Source of the DNA: Rutidosis leptorrhynchoides | Taxonomy: Eukaryota; Streptophyta; Magnoliopsida; Asterales; Asteraceae | DNA: 64,000 bases | Direction: 5' to 3' | Assembly: GCF_046630445.1 (NCBI RefSeq) | Contig: NC_092341.1 | Location: 30,518,001-30,582,000, forward strand | Part shown: one piece after another, positions 22,688 to 35,165 of the stretch | Layout of the letters: each line of letters begins with the position of its first letter | How positions within the stretch are numbered: position 1 is the stretch's first letter | Translations under genes and position numbers: made by a program | The notes under the pieces: generated by a model | Databases searched by the model: none | What the model saw: only the letters and a program-made list of their open reading frames with translations | Told to the model about the DNA's origin: nothing

Positions 22688-23028
22688 CTAGAATTATCTT
22701 CACAACCATCTTGTATCAAATTTATTATGTGCTATATTTCATGCTATATGTAAAATAAGCGGTATTGTAAGTTTGTAAAATATTGTGTAAAAGTTTGAAC
22801 GCGAAATATTATTATAATCAGTTTTTCATATAGAATTGTAGTAGTTGAATTGTATATTAGCTACTAAGTATGAACTTAACGGGTAGGTACTACCCGAATT
22901 TAAACTTATAAAACGCTAATATGAAGAAAAAGCTTTTATAAATGAGTTCATATTATGCTACGAAATACTATTAACTACTCTTAATATTCTGTATGATTAA
23001 CTTGTTCCATTTGACTATTTTGAAGGAA
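22688..23028 (+). other. El2 leader between F-box ORF and gag
   Basis: No ORF. CGGGTAGGTACTACCCG near 22880 is a perfect inverted repeat of 17 bases. TTTTGAAG lies three bases before the gag ATG and could serve as an acceptor. Confidence 0.5.
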
Positions 23029-23862
23029 ATGGCACCGACTACTCGACACACCGTGAATATGAATGAAGAGGAATTCCGTACTTTTCTAGCTTCAAACATA
23101 GCCGCAGTACAGGCTGCGCTACATACCAACAATAACCTTGGATCTAGCAGTACAGGAAATCGTGTAGGATGCACCTACAAAGAATTCACTACCTGCAAAC
23201 CTTTGGAATTTGATGGAACCGAAGGACCGATCGGATTGAAATGGTGGACCGAGAAGGTCGAATCGGTGTTTGCCATAAGTAAGTGTACTGAAGAGGACAA
23301 AGTGAAGTACGCTACGCATACCTTCACAGGTTCTGCGTTAACATGGTGGAATACCTATCTAGAGCAAGTGGGACATGACGATGCGTACGCACTACCGTGG
23401 TCAGCATTCAAGCACTTGATAAACGAGAAGTTCCGTCCCAGAACCGAGGTCAATAAGCTCAAGATAGAACTTAGAGGGTTACGAACCCAAGGATTTGATA
23501 TTACCACGTACGAAAGACGATTCACAGAATTGTGCCTATTGTGTCCGGGAGCATTCGAAGATGAGGAAGAGAAGATCGACGCGTTTGTGAAAGGATTATC
23601 GGAAAGAATCCAAGAAGATATAAGTTCACACGAGCCAGCCTCCATACAACAGGCATGTAGAATGGCTCACAAACTAGTGAACCAGATTGAAGAAAGAATT
23701 AAAGAACAGACTGCTGAAGAGGCCAATGTGAAGCAAGTCAAAAGAAAGTGGGAGGAAAACGGTGATAAGAATCACCAATACAACAACAACAGCAATTACA
23801 ATAATAATCGCAACAATTATCCCAACAATCGCAACATCAATCGCAACTACAACAAACGGCCC

Positions 23863-23896
<34 letters not shown>

Positions 23897-26800
23897 GCAA
23901 CTACAACAATCATCCCAACAACAATAATAACCGCAACAACAACAACAATCAGAAGCAGCTATGCCAAAGGTGTGAAAAGTATCACTCGGGGTTCTGCACC
24001 AAATTTTGCAACAAGTGTAAAAGAAATGGTCATAGCGCGGCGAAGTGTGAGGTCTACGGACCAGGGGTTAATAGAACGAAAGGAACAAATGGTGTTGGAA
24101 CGAGTAATGGCGGAGCAAGTAGTGTCGGAGCAAGTTATGCCAATGTAGTTTGTTATAAATGTGGAAAACCGGGCCACATTATTAGAAATTGCCCGAACCA
24201 GGAGAACACGAATGGACAAGGCCGCGGAAGAGTTTTCAATATTAATGCGGCAGAGGCACAGGAAGACCCGGAGCTTGTTACGGGTACGTTTCTTATTGAC
24301 AATAAATCTGCTTACGTTTTATTTGATTCGGGTGCGGATAGAAGCTATATGAGTAGAGATTTTTGTGCTAAATTAAGTTGTCCATTGACGCCTTTGGATA
24401 GTAAATTTTTACTCGAATTAGCAAATGGTAAATTAATTTCAGCAGATAATATATGTCGGAATCGAGAAATTAAACTGGTTAGCGAAACATTTAAGATTGA
24501 TTTGATACCAGTAGAGTTAGGGAGTTTTGATGTGATAATCGGTATAGACTGGTTGAAAGAAGTGAAAGCAGAGATCGTTTGTTACAAAAATGCAATTCGC
24601 ATTATACGAGAAAAAGGAAAACCCTTAATGGTGTACGGAGAAAAGGGCAACACGAAGCTACATCTTATTAGTAATTTGAAGGCACAAAAACTAATAAGAA
24701 AAGGTTGCTATGCTGTTCTAGCACACGTCGAGAAAGCACAAACTGAAGAAAAGAGCATCAATGATGTTCCCATTGCAAAAGAATTTCCCGATGTATTTCT
24801 AAAAGAATTACCGGGATTACCCCCACATCGATCCGTTGAATTTCAAATAGATCTTGTACCAGGAGCTGCACCAATAGCTCGTGCTCCTTACAGACTCGCA
24901 CCCAGCGAGATGAAAGAACTGCAAAGCCAATTACAAGAACTTTTAGAGCGTGATTTCATTCGACCAAGCACATCACCGTGGGGAGCTCCTGTTTTGTTTG
25001 TCAAGAAGAAATATGGTACATTCAGGTTGTGTATCGACTACCGAGAGTTGAACAAACTTACCATCAAGAACCGCTACCCACTACCGAGAATCGACGACTT
25101 ATTTGATCAACTACAAGGCTCGTCTGTTTATTCAAAGATTGACTTACGTTCCGGGTATCATCAAATGCGGGTGAAAGAAGATGATATTCCAAAGACTGCT
25201 TTCAGAACACGTTACGGTCATTACGAGTTTATGGTCATGCCGTTTGGTTTAACTAATGCACCAGCTGTGTTCATGGACCTTATGAACTGAGTGTGTGGAC
25301 CATACCTTGACAAGTTTGTCATTGTTTTCATTGATGACATACTTATTTACTCAAAGAATGACCAAGAACACGGTGAACATTTGAGAAAGGTGTTAGAAGT
25401 ATTGAGGAAGGAAGAATTGTACGCTAAGTTTTCAAAGTGTGCATTTTGGTTGGAAGAAGTTCAATTCCTCGGTCACATAGTGAACAAAGAAGGTATTAAG
25501 GTGGATCCGGCAAAGATAGAAACTGTTGAAAAGTGGGAAACCCCGAAAACTCCGAAACATATACGCCAGTTTTTAGGACTAGCTGGTTACTACAGAAGGT
25601 TCATCCAAGACTTTTCCAGAATAGCAAAACCCTTGACTGCATTAACGCATAAAGGAAAGAAATTTGAATGGAATGATGAACAAGAGAAAGCGTTTCAGTT
25701 ATTGAAGAAAAAGCTAACTACGGCACCTATATTGTCATTGCCTGAAGGGAATGATGATTTTGTGATTTATTATGACGCATCAAAGCAAGGTCTCGGTTGT
25801 GTATTAATGCAACGAACGAAGGTGATTGCTTATGCGTCTAGACAATTGAAGATTTACGAACAAAATTATACAACGCATGATTTGGAATTAGGCGCGGTTG
25901 TTTTTGCATTAAAGACTTGGAGGCACTACTTATATGGGGTCAAAAGTATTATATATAACGACCACAAAAGTCTTCAACACATATTTAATCAGAAACAACT
26001 GAATATGAGGCAGCGTAGGTGGATTGAATTGTTGAATGATTACGACTTTGAGATTCGTTACCACCCGGGGAAGGCAAATGTGGTAGCCGATGCCTTGAGC
26101 AGGAAGGACAGAGAACCCATTCGAGTAAAATCTATGAATATAATGATTCATAATAACCTTACTACTCAAATAAAGGAGGCACAACAAGGAGTTTTAAAAG
26201 AGGGAAATTTAAAGGATGAAATACCCAAAGGATCGGAGAAGCATCTTAATATTCGGGAAGACGGAACCCGGTATAGGGCTGAAAGGATTTGGGTACCAAA
26301 ATTTGGAGATATGAGAGAAATGGTACTTAGAGAAGCTCATAAAACCAGATACTCAATACATCCTGGAATGGGAAAGATGTACAAGGATCTCAAGAAACAT
26401 TTTTGGTGGCCGGGTATGAAAGTCGATGTTGCTAAATATGTAGGAGAATGTTTGACGTGTTCTAAGGTCAAAGCTGAGCATCAGAAACCATCAGGTCTAC
26501 TTCAACAACCCGAAATCCCGGAATGGAAATGGGAAAACATTACCATGGATTTCATCACTAAATTGCCAAGGACTGCAAGTGGTTTTGATACTATTTGGGT
26601 AATAGTTGATCGTCTCACCAAATCAGCACACTTCCTGCCAATAAGAGAAGATGACAAGATGGAGAAGTTAGCACGACTATATTTGAAGGAAGTCGTCTCC
26701 AGACATGGAATACCAATCTCTATTATCTCTGATAGGGATGGCAGATTTATTTCAAGATTCTGGCAGACATTACAGCAAGCATTAGGAACTCGTCTAGACA

Positions 26801-27612
26801 TGAGTACTGCCTATCATCCACAAACTGATGGGCAGAGCGAAAGGACGATACAAACGCTTGAAGACATGCTACGAGCATGTGTTATTGATTTCGGAAACAG
26901 TTGGGATCGACATCTACAGTTAGCAGAATTTTCCTACAACAACAGCTACCATTCAAGCATTGAGATGGCGCCGTTTGAAGCACTTTATGGTAGAAAGTGC
27001 AGGTCTCCGATTTGTTGGAGTGAAGTGAGGGATAGACAGATTACGGGTCCGGAGATTATACAAGAAACTACCAAGAAGATCATCCAAATTCAACAACGGT
27101 TGAAAACCGCCCAAAGTCGACAAAAGAGCTACGCTGACATTAAAAGAAAAGATATAGAATTTGAAATTGGAGAGATGGTCATGCTTAAAGTTGCACCTTG
27201 GAAAGGCGTTGTTCGATTTGGTAAACGAGTGAAATTAAATCCAAGGTATATTGGACCATTCAAGATTATTGATCGTGTCGGACCAGTAGCTTACCGACTT
27301 GAGTTACCTCAACAACTCGCGGCTGTACATAACACTTTCCACGTCTCGAATTTGAAGAAATGTTTTGCTAAAGAAGATCTCACTATTCCGTTAGATGAAA
27401 TCCAAATCAACGAAAAACTTCAATTCATCGAAAAACCCGTCGAAATAATGGATCGTGAGGTTAAAAGACTTAAGCAAAACAAGATACCAATTGTTAAGGT
27501 TCGATGGAATGCTCGGAGAGGACCCGAGTTCACCTGGGAGCGTGAAGATCAGATGAAGAAGAAATACCCGCATCTATTTCCAGAAGATTCGTCAACACCT
27601 TCAACAGCTTAA
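23029..27612 (+). pseudogene. El2 gag-pol region (nearly whole fossil)
   Basis: Approximate parts: gag about 23030-23750; Asn-rich linker about 23770-23955; first knuckle-like Cys cluster about 23960-24050 and [14 protein letters not shown] near 24150; protease near 24310 ([10 protein letters not shown]); RT about 24830-25500 ([10 protein letters not shown]); RNase H about 25740-26100; integrase with HHCC and core about 26320-27080 ([10 protein letters not shown] after the core); chromodomain-like end about 27440-27600 ([10 protein letters not shown]). I chose the ATG at 23029 (MAPTTRH) over an upstream one at 22993 because it follows the acceptor-like TTTTGAAG. About one visible break. The products would be the capsid and enzymes of the element. 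Confidence 0.93.
23770..23955 (+). repeat. AAC/CAA-rich tract coding poly-Asn linker in El2 gag
   Basis: Runs of AAC codons give an Asn-rich segment broken by Tyr, Arg, Pro and Ser between capsid and zinc knuckle. The complement appears as a Val/Ile-rich ORF, which is only a shadow. Confidence 0.85.
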
Positions 27613-27630
27613 AATTTCGGGACGAAATTT

Positions 27631-27647
27631 ATTTAACGGGTAGGTAC
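27631..27647 (+). promoter_or_regulatory. El2 polypurine region
   Basis: ATTTAACGGGTAGGTAC precedes the 3' LTR. The preceding AAATTTCGGGACGAAATTT is an inverted repeat also present, slightly changed, before the El1 3' LTR (14521-14540), so it is likely a functional element of this group. Confidence 0.6.
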
Positions 27648-30600
27648 TGTAGTGACCCGAACTTTTCCATGTTTATATATATTAATTGAGATTGATATTT
27701 ACATGATTAAATGTTTCCAAAATGTTAAGCAATCAAACTTGTTAAGACTTGATTAATTGAAATATGTTTCATATAGACAATTGACCACCCAAGTTGACCG
27801 GTGATTCACGAACGTTAAAACTTGTAAAAACTATATGATGACATATATATGGATATATATATATAGTTAACATGATACTATGATAAGTAAACATATCATT
27901 AAGTATATTAATAATGAACTACATATGTAAAAACAAGACCACTAACTTAATGATTTTTAAACGAAACATATATGTAACGATTATCGTTGTAAAGACATTT
28001 AATGTATATATATCATATTAAGAGATATTCATACATGATAATATCATGATAATATACTAATTTAAAATCTCATTTGATATTATAAACATTGGGTTAACAA
28101 CATTTAACAAGATCGTTAACCTAAAGGTTTCAAAACAACACTTACATGTAATGACTAACGACGACTTAACGACTCAGTTAAAATGTATATACATGTAGTA
28201 TTTTAATATGTATTTTTTACACTTTTGAAAGACTTCAATACGCTTATCAAAATACTTCTACTTAACAAAAATGCTTACAATTACATCCTCGTTCAGTTTC
28301 ATCAACAATTCTACTCGTATGCACCCGTATTCGTACTCGTACAATACACAGCTTTTAGATGTATGTACTATTGGTATATACACTCCAATGATCAGCTCTT
28401 AGCAGCCCATGTGAGTCACCTAACACATGTGGGAACCATCATTTGGCAACTAGCATGAAATATCTCATAAAATTACAAAAATATGAGTAATCATTCATGA
28501 CTTATTTACATGAAAACAAAATTACATATCCTTTATATCTAATCCATACACCAACGACCAAAAACACCTACAAACACTTTCATTCTTCAATTTTCTTCAT
28601 CTAATTGATCTCTCTCAAGTTCTATCTTCAAGTTCTAAGTGTTCTTCATATATTCTACAAGTTCTAGTTACATAAAATCAAGAATACTTTCAAGTTTGCT
28701 AGCTCACTTCCAATCTTGTAAGGTGATCATCCAACCTCAAGAAATCTTTGTTTCTTACAGTAGGTTATCATTCTAATACAAGGTAATAATCATATTCAAA
28801 CTTTGGTTCAATTTCTATAACTATAACAATCTTATTTCAAGTGATGATCTTACTTGAACTTGTTTTCGTGTCATGATTCTGCTTCAAGAACTTTGAGCCA
28901 TCCAAGGATCCATTGAAGCTAGATCCATTTTTCTATTTTCCAATAGGTTTATCCAAGGAACTTAAGGTAGTAATGATGTTTATAACATCATTCGATTCAT
29001 ACATATAAAGCTATCTTATTCGAAGGTTTACACTTGTAATCACTAGAACATAGTTTAGTTAATTCTAAACTTGTTCGCAAACAAAAGTTAATCCTTCTAA
29101 CTTGACTTTTAAAATCAACTAAACACATGTTCTATATCTATATTATATGCTAACTTAATGATTTAAAACCTGGAAACACGAAAAACACCGTAAAACCGAA
29201 TTTACGCCGTCGTAGTAACACCGCGGGCTGTTTTGGGTTAGTTAATTAAAAACTATGATAAACTTTGATTTAAAAGTTGTTATTCTGAGAAAATGATTTT
29301 TATTATGAATATGAAACTATATCCAAAAATTATGGTTAAACTCAAAGTGGAAGTATGTTTTCTAAAATGGTCATCTAGACGTCGTTCTTTCGACTGAAAT
29401 GACTACCTTTACAAAAATGACTTGTAACTTATTTTTCCGACTATAAACCTATAATTTTTCTGTTTATATTCATAAAATAGAGTTCAATATGAAACCATAG
29501 CAATTTGAATCACTCAAAACGGATTTAAAATGAAGAAGTTATGGGTAAAACAAGATTGGATAATTTTTCTCATTTTAGCTACGTGAAAATTGGTAACAAA
29601 TCTATTCCAACCATAACTTAATCAACTTGTATTGTATATTATGTAATCTTGAGATACCATAGACACGTATACAATGTTTCGACCTATCATGTCGACACAT
29701 CTATATATATTTCGGAACAACCATAGACACTCTATATGTGAATGTTAGAGTTAGCTATACAGGGTTGAGGTTGATTCCAATATATATATAGTTTGAGTTG
29801 TGATCAATACTGAGATACGTATACACTGGGTCGTGGATTGATTCAAGATAATATTTATCGATTTATTTCTGTACATCTAACTGTGGATAACTAGTTGTAG
29901 GTTACTAACGAGGACAGCTGACTTAATAAACTTAAAACATCAAAATATATTAAAAGTGTTGTAAATATATTTTGAACATACTTTGATATATATGTATATA
30001 TTGTTATAGGTTCGTGAATCAACCAGTTGCCAAGTCTTACTTCCCGACGAAGTAAAAATCTGTGAAAGTGAGTTATAGTCCCACTTTTAAAATCTAATAT
30101 TTTTGGGATGAGAATACATGCAGGTTTTATAAATGATTTACAAAATAGACACAAGTACGTGAAACTACATTCTATGGTTGAATTATCGAAATCGAATATG
30201 CCCATTTTTATTAAGTCTGGTAATCTAAGAATTAGGGAACAGACACCCTAATTGACGCGAATCCTAAAGATAGATCTATTGGGCCTAACAACCCCCATCC
30301 AAAGTACCGGATGCTTTAGTACTTCGAAATTTATATCATATCCGAAGGGTGTCCCGGAATGATGGGGATATTCTTATATATGCATCTTGTTAATGTCGGT
30401 TACCAGGTGTTCACCATATGAATGATTTTTATCTCTATGTATGGGATGTGTATTGAAATATGAAATCTTCTGGTCTATTATTATGATTTGATATATATAG
30501 GTTAAACCTATAACTCACCAACATTTTTGTTGACATTTTAAGCATGTTTATTCTCAGGTGATTATTAAGAGCTTCCGCTGTCGCATACTTAAATAAGGAC

Positions 30601-30900
30601 GAGATTTGGAGTCCATGCTTGTATGATATTGTGTAAAAATTGCATTCAAGAAACTTATTTTGTTGTAACATATTTGTATTGTAAACCATTATGTAATGGT
30701 CGTGTGTAAACAGGATATTTTAGATTATCATTATTTGATAATCTACGTAAAGCTTTTTAAACCTTTATTGATGAAATAAAGGTTATGGTTTGTTTTAAAA
30801 TGAATGCAGTCTTTGAAAAACGTCTCATATAGAGGTCAAAACCTCGCAACGAAATCAATTAATATGGAACGTTTTTAATCAATAAGAACGGGACATTTCA
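27648..30900 (+). repeat. El2 3' LTR
   Basis: 3253 bases, collinear with the 5' LTR, with few substitutions and a two-base difference in a TA run. It is followed by the GCTGG target duplication. Confidence 0.96.
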
Positions 30901-30905
30901 GCTGG

Positions 30906-31038
30906 TTCCGGAGGATGAAGCGTCGGGGTCACTAGTGGATGTCGCCGACGGGATCGGAGGATCGGCAACAGTGGCAGGTGAAGTGGCTGACGAGTATGAA
31001 TCGCTGCCCAAAATGATGACAGATGGAATATCCGACAT
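30906..31038 (-). pseudogene. El3 leader ORF, N-terminal part
   Basis: The minus strand reads MSDIPSVIILGS and then ATVADPPIPSAT, matching the El1 leader ORF start. The same TTTTTCCTTGTTCAG acceptor-like sequence stands before the ATG. Fossil interrupted by El2. Confidence 0.85.
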
Positions 31039-31399
31039 CTGAACAAGGAAAAATAACTTTTCCATGTCAGTAAGTCATAAAGCAAGCACGTATTAGGCAC
31101 TACAGCAACCTAGCATGGCAGTAATAATAATAGTGCTAAACAGAAATAACATGTGAAAGCAGATAGTAATCATGCAATAGCAGAAATAAGCATACAACAA
31201 GTTCGCATGGCAGTGAAGATAAGCAATAGCATGCAGTAAGATCATACAGCTGAAAATGTAGACAAAAGCATGTAGTAAATTTTGCAGAAACAAGTAAACT
31301 AGCAAGTTGTAGATTAGTCCTATTAGTGAATCCTACTTGGGTTCTGTCTAAACTCACTAATGCAACCTAATTCCCTACAACCAATGCTCTGATACCAAA
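31039..31399 (-). other. El3 leader with primer site
   Basis: GCTCTGATACCA at 31386-31397 is the inverted primer site, two bases from the LTR end. The rest is the untranslated leader, CATG- and TGCT-rich like the El1 leader at 2589-2912. Confidence 0.8.
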
Positions 31400-34320
31400 T
31401 GTGACGCCCCGTACAAAACCATCGTGTACGATTCGTCAACAACAGGATCTTCACACGGTCAAACACTATATGCTGTTTGAAAACCAGTTTGCATTCATAA
31501 AAAGATAGCATTTTACAAAAGATAACGTGCATCCTACGAATAGGAGCATAAACATAAGTATTTGACCCTAAGGTCGTTACAAAGACATTGTTTGAAATTA
31601 ACATAAACTACGAATGCAAAAGAAAAGTTCCATGAATGAGACATCTCTAGTAATGCAGCGGATAACTAATACAGCAGGTCCTTCACAGCAAGACAGCTAA
31701 TCTAACAGCGGAAGCAAGAAACCTCTAGGCACCTGAGAAATACACGATTAAAAGTCAACACGAATGTTGGTGAGCTATAGTTTAAGTTGTAACAACAACG
31801 TAAGGTAGGCCACGAGATTTCAGTATAACAAAACAGTATGAAAAGTATATGTATAATCGTAGGCACCCGGTAACTAGACTTAATGTTTATAACCCCCTGA
31901 AAGTACACTTGGCGAGTGCGTATGTTCACGAAGTATTAAACACCCGTTAAATACTAGCGCGACTAGCCCGAGTGGGGATGTCAAACCCTATGGATCCATA
32001 TCTAAGATTCGCGTTCACCGGTTCATAAACCAATGACTAAACGTTACCGTGCTAAGGGGAATGTTTATGCCGTTGTATAACCCACACACATATAAAGTTT
32101 AAGTACTCGTGCCTAGTATGTAAAACGTAAAAAGCGCATGTATTCTCAGTCCCAAAATAATTAAAGTAAAAAGGGATGCTATAACTCACAGTGATAAAAG
32201 CGGTAAAGTCGGTAATGATAGTACGCAAGTAGTAAGTCGGTCCGAAAGGTCGTCAACCTAAATCAAGGGTTACTAGGTCAGTAGGTTGTTTTTATAAATT
32301 CTAATAGTGCATAAAATAAGTTTAAGTGTCATCATCATCATCATTCATCATCATAAAAGCTAAGTAAGTTCGACAAGAATAGAGATCGAAACAATAGGCG
32401 GACTTCGGTCAGCTGCTACGACCTCTACGTAAATCGAAAAGATGCATAGTCATTGGCTATGGCTCCGTATGTGAGTCCCCTAACCGCTGACCAATTTTCA
32501 GAAGCTAACTCGTCTTCGTTTGACCGTGGCGACGGTATAAGTGAGAGTAGGTCAGAAATTTAAGCACAACGTTAATAGGGTGTAGTGACTCTCGGAGGCC
32601 CATAAATCCTAAACCGTAACTCGGATTAAGACGAGGCCTAAACGGAAAATCATCTACTCGAACCGGTCTAACTGAAAATCAACTTTCCAGTAGCCCAGGT
32701 GGCCTGATAAGATACGAAAATCAGTGGACAAGTGCTCCGGTGGGGTTCTTGGTGCTTGATGCTCATCACGGTTCTCATCCTTGATGCTTGTAGCTTCAAG
32801 TGTACAACTCGTTGATGGTTTAGCATCACTTTTGACCAAGATTCTACCATCAATACACAATATGTTAAGACCAAGTGGTAACACAACTCATTTAAGAGTC
32901 TCAGATGGATGATGAACCAAGGTTACATCATATCTTTAGTCTTAACACAAATACAAGTCCTATTTACAAACAAAGTTACAAACTTTACATCAATCAAACA
33001 AGTATGAGCACAATCTAAGTCAAATGAGGTGATGGAACCCTAAGCTAGAGAGCTTGGATCCTATTCACACAAGTTACAAGGTTGCAAAGCTAGAAAGCTT
33101 GAACCTTTATTGTTCTTGAAGATCTTGAAGCATAAAGCTTGGATCTTTAAGTTTCATGAAGACCATAAACACAAGTTTTGATCTTTATAACAAAACAACA
33201 AGATCATAAGCTAGAAAACTTAGATCCAACAACAAGATATGAAGATTCAAGCTAGAAAGCTTGCATCTTGGTTGTTCTTGAAGATCTTGAAGCATAAAGC
33301 TTGGATCTTTAAGATACGTGAAGATTACAAACACAAGTTTGAATCTTTATAACAAAATAACAAGATTAGAGTAAGAAAAATATAGATCTACAAAGTTGGT
33401 GAATATTCAAAGCTAGAAAGCTTGAATCTTCCATGTTCTTGAAGGATTCATGCTTGAATCAACAAGATATAATCAAGATCAAGGCTAAAGAGCTTGATCT
33501 TCCATGATGATGATGTTCACGAATTAGAAAGGAAGAAAGGAAGAAGAAAAATTAAATACTTACAAGTTTCTAGAGTGAGAAAGACTAGAAAGAAGATAGG
33601 AGAATAAGTGTGTGTGAAATATAAATGGAAGCAAGTGTAAAATGAGAGGAATATGGCTAGTATTTATAGGCAAATTTTGACATGGATTGGTGAGGTGGAG
33701 GGGCCTTATGGCCGTGATTTTCGAAGGGGGAGGGGGGACAAAATCTTGCTTTTTGGTTAGTGGTTGTCTAAAGTAGGTACTTATGCTAGGATCCCATGTA
33801 ACATTATGGATAATCCTTATCCAAATGCTAGTATGACTCATCCAATTAAATGGGCATTTATTTTATTTATTATGGGTCACTAGTAATTAATAAGTGGGGT
33901 AATTAATTGGGCCACTAGCTAGAGTAGGGTGGGCTTAAGTCCAACAAGGTAGAAAGTCCAACAAGACTAACTAGTAAGCTTAATTAAATTTCTACGCGTA
34001 ATTAAGCATCCAAAAACCCAAGTAATTATTATTATAAAATAATAATTAATATTTCACAGTCATAATATTCCGGTTACGACAAAAGTCAAACGTGTGCGCA
34101 GTCCGCGGTTTATTCGAAACGTCAAGTAACACTAACGGTTATAAAGCATCCGGTGAACAAGTTAAGTATCCTACGTACTCTAAGGCACGTTTTAACATAT
34201 AATTGGAAGTAAACCACGTATATCAAGATTCCAGAGTATAAAGTAACACAGTACGCACAAATACGCAGTTTCGCAAAAATACAAGGCACGAAAGCAAGTC
34301 GAAAAAGTCGGGTCGTTACA
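31400..34320 (-). repeat. El3 5' LTR (inverted)
   Basis: 2921 bases, TGTGACGCCCC at 31400 and GGTCGTTACA at 34320, the complements of the LTR end and start. It is collinear with the El1 LTR but much diverged. At about 33030-33510 it has its own hairpin series with inner AGCT-TTCT-AGCT. Confidence 0.9.
33030..33510 (-). other. Hairpin cluster inside El3 LTR
   Basis: At least five near-perfect short inverted repeats centred on AAGCTAGAAAGCTT-like cores (near 33095, 33255 and 33420, and variants near 33045, 33210 and 33490). Read on the sense strand the loops are TTCT, CTTT or CTCT, as in El1, although the stem sequences differ. Confidence 0.65.
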
Positions 34321-35165
34321 AAAACGAATTGGAGAAACTGGTTCAAGCTGATATGTCGAGGGAAGTGAAGTACCAGACGTGGGTTGCTAATCCGGTACTG
34401 GTCAAAAAGGCGAACGGATCATGTAGGATGTAGGTAGACTTCAAAGATATCAACAAAGCTTGTCCCAAGGACAATTCTCCGTTGCCAGAAATTGACTGGA
34501 AGGTTGAATCATTGGCCGGCTTCCGTTTCAAGTGTTTCTTCGACACGTATAAAGGTTATCACCAGATCCAGATGGCGGAACGTGACGAGGATAAAACTGC
34601 GTTTCACACTGATCAGAGTATTTTTTTTTTTTTACAAGAAGATGCCCTTCGGGTTGAAGAACGCAGGCGCAACGTATCAAAGGGTGATAGAAGCCGCATT
34701 CAAAGAACAGATTGGTCGAAACGTTGAGGCATACGTCGATGACATCGTCATCAAGATTCAAGAGTCATACCAAAGCAGGATCTTTTGAAGGACATCCAGG
34801 AGACGTTCGACTCGTTATGAAAAATTAACATGAAGCTAAATCCAGAAAAGTGTAGTTTTGGATCTGAAGAAAGAAAATTCTTGGGACACGTTGTTACGAC
34901 ACGCGGTATCAGGGCAAACCCCAAGAAAATCCAAGCCATTGACGAAATGACCGCGCCAATAACGAAGAAAGAAGTGCAAAGCCTAAATGGCAAGCTCGCG
35001 GCGTTGTCTAGGTTCTTGTCCAAGGCAGCAGAGAAAGATCGCTACCCTTCTTCAAAGTACTGAAAGAAAGCATTGGCCGGAACTTTAATTGGACACCCGA
35101 AGCGGAACAAGCCTTTCAGGAGATGAAGGCTCTAATCAGGACGCTGCCGACGCTAACTTCCTTGA
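34321..35165 (+). mobile_element. Tat-type pol remnant (reverse transcriptase)
   Basis: Recognisable RT motifs in order: INKACPKDNSPLPEIDWKVE, GYHQIQMAERDEDKTAFHT, AYVDDIVIK and FLGHVVTTRGIRANPKK. This is the Tat-group RT signature, related to but distinct from the copy at 4620-7392. No LTR is seen. Broken, with several breaks. El3 lies immediately to its left and probably inserted into it; the other half would be left of the window. The right edge near 35165 is approximate. Confidence 0.85.

Larger units (their letters stand above)
17786..30900 (+). mobile_element. El2: Ty3/gypsy chromovirus carrying an F-box ORF
   Basis: LTRs of 3255 and 3253 bases (17786-21040 and 27648-30900) begin TGTAGTGACC and end GGGACATTTCA. 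The target duplication is GCTGG at 17781-17785 and 30901-30905. Inside are a primer site, an acidic leader ORF, an F-box ORF, then one long gag-pol region with chromodomain-like end. It looks nearly whole, with about one visible break in gag-pol. The LTRs differ by roughly 1% by eye, so perhaps half a million years or less. It is inserted in El3's leader ORF. Tekay-like by RT and chromodomain, but a different family from El1/El3 by LTR sequence. Confidence 0.96.
30901..34320 (-). mobile_element. El3: inverted chromovirus of the El1 family (visible 5' part)
   Basis: Read on the minus strand: LTR (34320 to 31400), primer site, leader, then the start of the leader ORF (31038 downward), which is cut by El2. 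The ORF continues at 17785-17432 and is cut again by El1. The remaining parts lie left of the window. Sequence is related to El1 but clearly diverged, so El3 is an older or sister copy. Confidence 0.92.

Noticed and set aside
23674-23913. Val/Ile-rich minus-strand ORF
   Set aside because: It is the complement of the AAC-rich Asn tract in El2 gag, so a shadow.
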